Shown here one piece after another: positions 56,667 to 64,000 of a stretch of 64,000 nucleotides of DNA; positions within the stretch are counted from its first letter, which is position 1, and each line of letters begins with the position of its first letter. Under the pieces are notes generated by a model. It had not been told where the DNA came from. It saw only the letters and a list, made by a program, of their open reading frames with translations, and did not search any database. The DNA lies in assembly GCA_023055425.1 (NCBI GenBank), contig JALGPY010000010.1, positions 47,487,863 through 47,551,862 of the forward strand, given 5' to 3'. Both the position numbers and the translations under genes were made by a program. This DNA is from Linanthus parryae (Eukaryota > Streptophyta > Magnoliopsida > Ericales > Polemoniaceae).

Positions 56667-58283
56667 TCGTAGCGCATAACGTAGTTTATGTGTTACGATT
56701 TTGTTTGCTTTCACCTATAATTGTTCATTATTGTGTTAAAACACAAATTAAGCATTAGAAGCATGTTGGATGTAATTCAACCAAACAAGGTATAATTTTA
56801 CATGGGATGTATGAATAAGTGAGTTTGAGAAATTTTAGGATCTTGAATCTAGGGTTTGGGCACAAATTGAAAAAGAATTTTCAATTCGGAAACGTTTTTG
56901 ACTTGGGGAACAAGGAAGAAGTCGTTTTGGAAACAACTTCTATGAGATTCGGCCCCCTAGGGAGACCGCCCCTCCTTCCTTGCCGCCCAATCCACCTGGG
57001 CCGAAGGCCTAGGCGGTCCGTCCGACCCCACGGGGTGGGCCGACCGGCCTAGGCTCGGCTCAGGCGGCTCCAAGGGGTTTGAACACTAGTTGGTTGGGCC
57101 TCTTGGACCGTTTTGACCCTAGTAATCCTAAAATCAATTAAATTTTGACTAAGCGCGTTAAAAATTTGTTCTAACTGTTTATGTGAAATTTGTATGGTGA
57201 TTGGATATGGCCTTAGATGTGGTTTGTTGTGAATGTTTAATATTTTGTGGTTTGTTTACGGCATGCGAGCTGATCAATTTTATGTAATAATTAATTAGAA
57301 CTTTACGGCCTGCGAGCCGATATTTTTCTCAACTTGTGAGATTTATTTATTTAGTTTAGATGCTATCTAGTACTAAATAGAATAGATATCCAAGATTGAA
57401 GAAAAGAAGGACAAATAATTAAAGGAGCCACAACAAGGAGCATGGAGCCTTTCACAAGGCTATGGAGGATGGACCAAAAGATGGAGGCACATGGAGATGC
57501 GCTTGCTATTTTAGGGTTCATAGATATTCTCATTGGCATGGGAATATCTTATTCAAGGAGGCCATATCCATATCACGTTAATTTCTATTTTTGTGGATGT
57601 TTACTTTAGTATCTTATTATTGTTGTTGGTGTATGGATGATGCATGCAATTTGATAATAAGATAATTAAAACAACCCGGATCTTTTATTTGGAGTTTTGC
57701 CCAAACTCAAATAAGTAGATCAGTTGATATAGATCAACAAAATAATTAAAATAAAAATAAAAATTCCTTAAAGGAAAATATTACGTTTTGCTTTCTCGTT
57801 ACTTAAACACTCATCACAAAATCGATTAATCAAGTTCGTGCGTGCCAAATCAGGGCGACTTGATTCATCATTATGTGGTGCGATGGCACATGTAATGTGA
57901 AAATTGTTGGAGTGAGAGGTTGGACGTAACTAGGTAATTTTAATAAAGATTAAAAACCTGGAGGCACTCAATTGGGATTATCTATGGGATAGATAAATAA
58001 GGATTATTTGCGCAATTGAACCAATAGTTGCATAGGATGCAATTGGAATTGTTCCTACCTAAATAACTAACTTTTGAGTGACTTGCCAAAGCAAGCTCAA
58101 AAGGAAGTGAAATATTAATCTTGGCCCACTAGAAAACATAATGATATTTTCTGCATTAATATCTTGAGGGTTATTAATCGGTAAAAAAATAGTGGGAGCT
58201 GTATTTAATAATCTAGCAATTACTAAATATAGTTAATCGTTCACAAATACTAAAGCTTGTGTATTTATTTTTGTAGAATTCCA
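56667..58283 (+). other. Copia-C leader between PBS and gag
   Basis: About 1.6 kb, reverse-complement counterpart of the Copia-1 and Copia-D leaders, with a GC-rich block at 56950-57070 (GGCCGAAGGCCTAGGCGG). No coding evidence. Confidence 0.75.
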
Positions 58284-61200
58284 ATGGAAAACAACTCATC
58301 AAGTTCATCACACTCCCTACGCTCTATCCTTGAGAAGGACAAGCTCTCTGGGACCAATTTTCTAGACTGGTAAGGAAATTTGAGGATCGTTCTCAAGAAG
58401 GAAAAGAAATTGTACGCTCTAGAGGAGCAAGTTCCTGAAGGTCCAGAAAGCAATACTCCTGCAGCCCTAAAGGCGTATCAAAAGCGTGTTGATGACGCCA
58501 ATGATGCGGCCTGCCTAATGCATTGCACCATGTCCTATGAGCTTCAGAAGCAACATGAGAACATGAATGCAGTCGATGTGATCGCACACTTATAGTTTCT
58601 CTTCCAAGAGTAGGCTAGGGTTGAGAGGTATGAAGTTTCCAAGGCATTTTTCAAATGTCATCTTTCAGAAGGAAACCCGGTGGGGCCGCACGTGTTGTGT
58701 ATGATCGGCTATCTTGAGAGCCTCGGCTGCCTAGGGTTTTCGGTGGGTCAAGAGTTGGCCACCGATCTCATATTGAAATAGATGCCTGAGAGTTATGGAC
58801 AGAGCATCATGAACTATAACATGAATGAGATCGTGAAACCTCTGCCAGATTTACTCGATATGTTGAGGACAGCTGAAAAAATCATCAACAAGTGTAAGGG
58901 AAAATCCATAATGATGGTGCATAAAGGAAAGGGCAAAAGGTTTGCCTCTACCTCCAAGGGAAATGGCAAAGCAGTTGCCAAACCCAAGGAATCTACCCTT
59001 AAGCCTCTTGGTGGCATTTCCGAAGGTGTGACTAAAGGTGAGTGTCACTACTGCAGTCAGCCTGGACACGGGAGGAGGATCTGCCCAAAATATATGGAGG
59101 ATAAGAGGCTTGGAATAGTGATTCCACCACCACCATGTACTTTTGTTATAGATGTCAACTTAAATGTCTCTTCATCATGGGTATTGGATACTGGATGTGG
59201 ATCTCGCATTTTTCGAAATGTGCAGGATCTAAAGAAAAGTAGAAGATTGGCTAAAGGGGAGATAGACATGCGCGTTGGGAATGGAGCAAAGGTTGATGCA
59301 TTAGCCGTAGGCGTGTACGAGCTGTCTCTGGCTTCAGGATTAGTTTATACTTAAATAATTGCTATTTTGTGCCTGCTATGAGCAAAAACATTATCTCTAT
59401 TTCTTGTTTGGACAAGGATGGTTTTACTATTTCAATAAAGAACAATTGTTGTTCCATTTATTTCGATAGTATTCACTATTGTAGTGGGCAATTATTTAAT
59501 GGATTATATATCCTTGATCTAAGCAATTATGTCTATAACATTAATACCAAGAGGATTAAATGAATAATTTAAATCCTTCTTATCTATGGCTGTGTCGTTT
59601 AGGCCATATAAACGAGAAACGTGTATCTAGACTCCATAAGGATGGATTCCTAGACTCATTTTATTTTGAATCATGAGACATGTGAGGCTTGTTTATTGGG
59701 AAAAGTGACAAAGTCCCCTTTCAATACGAAAGGTGAGAGGACTTGTGAGCAATTCGCGCTAGTACATACTGATGTATGTGGCCCATTTTCCACGCCTGCC
59801 AGGGTAGTTACGTCAACTTCATCACGTTTACTAATGATTTCAGTATATATGGATTTGTATACCTTATGAAGGTCAAATCTGAATCCTTTGAAAAGTTCAA
59901 AGAACTCAAGAATGAAGTAGAGAAGCAGCTTGGCAAAAATATTAAGGCTCTACGATCGGATCGTGGAGGAGAATACTTGAGTCAAGAGTTTGATGACTAT
60001 CTTAGAGAGTGTGGGATAATATCCCAAATCACTCTACCCGAAACGCCACAGTGGAATGGCGTGTCCGAGAGGAGGAATCAAACTCTATTGGATATGGTTC
60101 GATCTATGTTGTGTCAAACTGATCTTCCATTATCATTTGGGGCTACGCTCTATTGTGTTCAGCTTTCACCATTAATCGTGTTCCATCTAAGTCAGGCATG
60201 AAGACACCACATGAGATGTGGAGTGGGTGTCGTCCCACAGTGTCGTTCATGAAGATTTGGGGTTGCGATGTCTATGTAAAACGTTTACAATCAGACAAGC
60301 TAGGGCCTAAGTCGGACAAATGAAAGTTTGTGGGATACCCTAAGGAAACTAAGGGATATTATTTCTACAATCCAACTGAGAACAAAGTGTTTGTTGCTCG
60401 GTCCGGCGTATTTATAGAAAGAGAGTTTGTCTCTAAAGAAGCAAGTGGGAGGACTTTAGAACTTGAAGAATTTCAAGAACCACAAAGCATTGATCCTACT
60501 ATGGAACAAGAACAGGAACGAGAGGTTGTGGAGCAGCATGTTTAAGTAACACAAGAACTTCGTAGATCGAGTGAGTGAGCCAGGAGCCAGAGAGGTACGG
60601 ACTTCTCGTGACTGAGTCTGGCGACACGTTTCTCATAGATGAGGAGCCTACTACCTATGGAGAGGCCATAAAAAGGCCGGAATCTCAGAAGTGGCTTGAA
60701 GCCATGAGATCCGAGATGGAATCCATGTATGCCAACAAAGTATGGACTTTGGTGGAACCAACCGAAGGGGCTCGGCCCATTGGGTGAAAGTGGGTCTTCA
60801 GGAAGAAGATCGACATGGATGGTAATGTGATTATCTATAAGGGCCGATTGGTGGCTAAAGGATTCAGACAGATTCATGGTATTGACTATGATGAAACCTT
60901 TTCACCAGTCGCAATGACCAAATTCATCCGAATCTTACTTGCTATTGCAGCTTACTACGAATATGAAATTTAGCAGATGGATGTCAAAACAGCATTCCTG
61001 TATGGGAATCTCCTCGAGGACGTGTACATGACATAACCTGAGGGTTTTGAAGATCCAAAGCAAGCCAACAAAATCTGTAAATTGCAACGATCCATTTATG
61101 GATTGAAGCAAGCTTCTAGGAGTTGGAATCGACGTTTTGATGAAGTAGTCAAAGAGTTTGGCTTCATCTGAAACGAAGATGAATCTTGTGTCTACAAGAA

Positions 61201-62223
61201 GTTTAGTGGGAGCTCTGTTGCTTTTCTGGTCTTGTATGTGGATGACATACTACTAATTGAAAACGATATTCCTATGTTGCAATCTGTTAAAGATTGGCTG
61301 GGAAAGTGTTTCTCAATGAAAGACTTAAGTGAAGCCGATTATATACTTGGTATCAATATCTGTAGAGATAGATCTAGGAAGCTGTTCGACCTAAGTCAAA
61401 GTACATATATAGACAAGGTGTTGAAGCGGTTCAACATGGAAGATTTCAAGAAGGGATTCTTGCACATATCGCATGGAATCACTCTTTCGAAGAGTGGTTG
61501 TCCTTCCAATGGGATTGAGAAGAACGCATGAGTAGGGTTCCCTATGCCTCGGCCATAGGATCCATCATGTATGCCATGTTACGTACTAGACCAGATGTGT
61601 CATATGCATTGAGTATGACACGCAGATATCAGTTCAATCCAGGTGAGAGTCACTGGATTGGAGTCAAGAACATCCTAAAGTACTTAAGAAGAACTAAGGA
61701 TGAGTTCTTGATATTTGGAGGTGAGGAAGAGTTACATGTAAGGGGTTACACGGATGCAAGCTTCCAAATCGACAGAGATGATTTCAGATCACAGTCGGGG
61801 TTTGTGTTTTTCCTGAATGGAGCAGCGGTGAGCTGGAAAAGTTCCAAGCAAGAGACAGTGGCTAATTCTACAAGTGAGGCTGAGTACATTGCTGCGAATG
61901 GCGCAGCAAAGGAGGCTGTTTGGATTAGGAAGTTCATCATTGAGCTTGGTGTGGTTCCTAGCATTGCGGATCCAGTAGAGTTGTATTGTGACAACACTGG
62001 GGTGATCTCGCAATCAAAGGAACCTAGGTCACACCAGAAATTCATGCACGTACGCAGGAAGTTCCATCTTATTCGAGATACTATCAATAGAGGAGATGTT
62101 CGGATATGCAAGATTCCTACAGACGAGAATCTGTCAGATCCACTTACAAAGCCGCTTTTTCAGCGCAAGCATGAAGGGCACACTAGGAGCATTGACATAC
62201 GAGATTCACCAGATTGGCTCTAG
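58284..62223 (+). pseudogene. Copia-C gag-pol (heavily decayed)
   Basis: ATG at 58284 (MENNSSSSSHSLR). Early stop in the DWYRNLRIV motif (DW-stop, about 58372), further stops near 58592 and 58612, then gag with an intact knuckle CHYCSQPGHGRRIC (59040-59085). Protease LDTGCGSRI at about 59185; integrase SDRGGEY and PQWNGVSERRNQ (59950-60090); RT GRLVAKGFRQIHGIDYDETF, MDVKTAFLYGNL (60975) and LYVDDILLIEND (61230). RNase H runs from GYTDASFQIDRDDFRSQSGF to the C-terminus IDIRDSPDWL with stop at 62221-62223. At least a dozen stops or frameshifts. It is the only one of the three Angela-like copies here that shows the polyprotein end. Confidence 0.9.
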
Positions 62224-62225
62224 TG

Positions 62226-62237
62226 CAAGTGGGAGAC
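62226..62237 (+). promoter_or_regulatory. Copia-C polypurine tract
   Basis: CAAGTGGGAGAC directly before the 3' LTR start TGTTGGAATAG; near-identical to the Copia-B tract. Confidence 0.88.
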
Positions 62238-63582
62238 TGTTGGAATAGATGCCCTAGAGGCAATCTAGTTATTATGAACAATAATTGGCTAAAATAATCA
62301 TTGTATTATTTATGGAGATATTTAATATAATGAAGTCCTTAGATTTACAAATTGTGTTGTTTATCTTAAATATCCCTAGTCCATTATACTGATTAACAGG
62401 ACAATCATCTATAGACTAGTATGGGTTTGGATTGATATGGAGATATCACGATCCAACACATGGGTATGCATTATGGGTAATGGAATACTGGGTTGACCCA
62501 TCTCCGAGAAGGCTACATACATATTATGTAAAGTCACAAGTGCTTCTCGCGGTGACAACGGTATTGTCATCCTTAGACTTGAAGTCACTAGATCATATAG
62601 TTGTGGAATATTGTGTTTTGGTAGCGTCAAACGCTACACCGTGACTGGGTAGTCATAAAGGCACGTATCAGACACAATATGAAGCAAGCTTAGATATCGT
62701 AGTGATGTAGATAGAATTTGAACCTCCCACATAATGGGAGCAATTTTCCAAGGCCACTCGAGGATTAGTGCTTATAGAATGTCTGGCCAGACTCAAATAA
62801 ATCAATATGGGATATTGATGTTATTTGCACGAATAAGGCTATTCCCATGGATCGAGAAACTATGGATTGTATATACGAGTGTGACTTGTATTTCTCGTGT
62901 AAAATCCGGATATAGAGACAATGGGATGAGACAATACTTTCACAAGGTTTGTCGGATGACTATTTCTATTAGTTGGGTGGAATGGATGTGTTGCTAGACG
63001 TCGCTACATGAACTAAGTAGAAACCTATGGGGTCACACGCCATATGGATTGAAATATACTTGGGAATTAATTAATATGATTAATTAACTAGAAGGATCAA
63101 AACGCAATAACTTGCTACCTTAATAGGACTAATATGCAAGTTGGACTTATCCGAACTTGAGTAGGATTATGAGAGGGCCTTTATGTAGTAACAAGTAGTT
63201 GTTGGACTATATAAAGGATGCTAATAGATTCCTTCCTACATACTAATGCATATAACATTACTTGAGTAGGAGAGAATCAAGGAAAGAGAAAGACAAACAA
63301 AGAGGCCGAACCCTCCTCTTGGTCTCCGTTGCGTGATGTCTTCTTCTTCATCCACCGTTCCTAGCTAGCACAAGGAGTTGGAGGATCTAGATCTCAATCC
63401 TAGACGTGGATCAACCGTAGATAAACAATATTTGTGTTTGAAGTTATCACAGGATATCCACAAGGGACTTGTTATGAATCATTTACTATCGTTATGAAAT
63501 TCTCTTCCTGTGATCCTTAGGGGGTCTTGATCGGATAAATTGTTGTTTATTCCGCTGCGTATCCATGATCAAAACCCTACAT
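62238..63582 (+). repeat. Copia-C 3' LTR (1345 bp)
   Basis: TGTTGGAATAGATGCCCTAG...CCCTACA; reverse-complement relation to 5163-6578 and 41249-42651. TATA box GGACTATATAAAGG at about 63205-63218. Confidence 0.93.
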
Positions 63583-63587
63583 AAATA

Positions 63588-64000
63588 TGGGTTCGATTTT
63601 TGGGGGAGCGAGCTTGCCATAACAGACACAGCGATTTGGAGGAGTGGATGCATGAAGCCATGGAGACTTTTTCTGTTGAGGAAAGAGCGCAATAGGTGGT
63701 GACTATGTTGATGGTGTGGAGAGACCGTAGCCACATAATGTTTGAAAACTTTGAAAACAAACTGAGTTCTCCATTATTACTTGCCGATCAGATCTTGACG
63801 GCGGTTCGAGAGTACGCGGCGGCCACGGCATCGGGGGACACTCAGTCTCCGACCCCAGGACCTCGAGTTCCAGACTCTACGCCATGGCAACCTCCATTGG
63901 AGGGTGGATAAAGTTGAAGAGTGATGGCGCGTGGAAGCTAAATGTTGAGAAAGTTGTGTTTGGTGTGATTTTGCGCAATCACCTAGGCCATTGTATTGCA
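63588..64000 (+). pseudogene. LINE ORF2 end of zf-RVT region and start of RNase H
   Basis: Continues the LINE frame from 48621: EIWVRFLGERACHNRHSDLE, EWMHEAMETFSVEERAQ, a stop at about 63692, VVTMLMVWRDRSHIMFENF, then TPWQPPLEGG. After a frame change comes PPLEGWIKLKSDGAWKLNVE and VVFGVILRNHLGHCIA, the start of the RNase H (RVT_3) domain found at the end of plant L1 ORF2. The window ends inside it. Confidence 0.82.

Larger units (their letters stand above)
48622..63582 (+). mobile_element. Copia-C: Angela-like Copia on the plus strand, inserted in the LINE
   Basis: 5' LTR starts TGTTGGAAGAG at 48622; 3' LTR ends CCCTACA at 63582; target duplication GAAAT (48617-48621) and TAAAT (63583-63587), one difference. 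Reading across it restores the LINE frame. Full set of parts (LTR, PBS, leader, gag-pol, PPT, LTR), but the 5' LTR is split by the Gypsy element at 49905-56519 and coding is heavily decayed. Confidence 0.92.
46920..64000 (+). mobile_element. 5'-truncated L1-type LINE, interrupted by Copia-C, continuing past the window
   Basis: Plus-strand ORF2 pieces on both sides of Copia-C: reverse transcriptase (46935-48000), zf-RVT region (48001-48621), and after 63588 the remaining C-terminal part including the RNase H start. Similarity begins abruptly in the middle of the RT domain (DIVSPNQSAFVLGR), so ORF1, endonuclease and the RT start are missing, as in typical 5'-truncated LINE copies. The 3' end and poly-A are outside the window. 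Confidence 0.88.

Noticed and set aside
1..64000. CRISPR arrays, bacterial operons, tRNA or rRNA genes
   Set aside because: No regular spacer arrays or ribosomal sequence; tRNA-like matches are only 12-18 base primer-binding sites next to LTRs.

Overview
This is a plant nuclear window, probably from a eudicot (inferred from the retrotransposon lineages and AT-rich composition). It is made almost entirely of transposable elements inserted into one another. I found no intact host gene, tRNA, rRNA or CRISPR array. The only host-gene-like trace is a 67-bp exon piece of a CMGC (MAPK-like) kinase at 6579-6645. Elements were delimited by TG...CA ends, primer-binding sites (PBS), polypurine tracts (PPT) and target-site duplications (TSDs) read directly from the sequence.

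Left block (1-9779): 'Copia-1', a minus-strand Ty1/Copia element with Angela-like LTR ends, is cut by the window start. It has the best-preserved coding capacity here, a 720-residue gag-protease-integrase frame. It sits inside the kinase exon. 6646-9779 is AT-rich sequence without recognisable genes.

Middle block (9780-43800): an old minus-strand Copia ('Copia-A', gag at 43.3 kb to RT at 9.8 kb) has been split by four separate insertions. (a) N1 (11029-12846, TSD AGATG) is a small non-autonomous LTR element with its own 231-residue ORF. (b) A ~2.1 kb solo-LTR-like unit G1 (13469-28858) contains the Sirevirus-type Copia-B (15093-28394, TSD CATAG), whose 3' LTR is itself split by G2 (24027-27202, TSD GCTTA). 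(c) G2' (29456-34954, TSD ATGG+1) is of the same LTR family as G2 in the opposite orientation, and carries a truncated Sirevirus-like fragment, Copia-E. (d) Copia-D (35466-42651, perfect TSD AAAAT) is an Angela-like sibling of Copia-1 with a rearranged 3' LTR.

Right block (43801-64000): about 3.1 kb of unassigned AT-rich DNA with a (TA)n tract, then a 5'-truncated L1-type LINE (46920 to the window end). The LINE is interrupted by the plus-strand Angela-like Copia-C (48622-63582, TSD [G/T]AAAT). Copia-C's 5' LTR is in turn interrupted by a non-autonomous Athila/Tat-type Gypsy element (49905-56519).

The most interesting items: a 16-bp palindrome (TTTCAAGGCCTTGAAA) scattered through LTRs, spacers and coding parts of Copia-B, with a counterpart palindrome in Copia-E; an extra ORF behind the pol gene of Copia-B with the layout of the 'putative plant transposon protein' (Transposase_32) family; the N1 ORF whose stop codon lies inside its 3' LTR; and a double-junction rearrangement in the 3' LTR of Copia-D.
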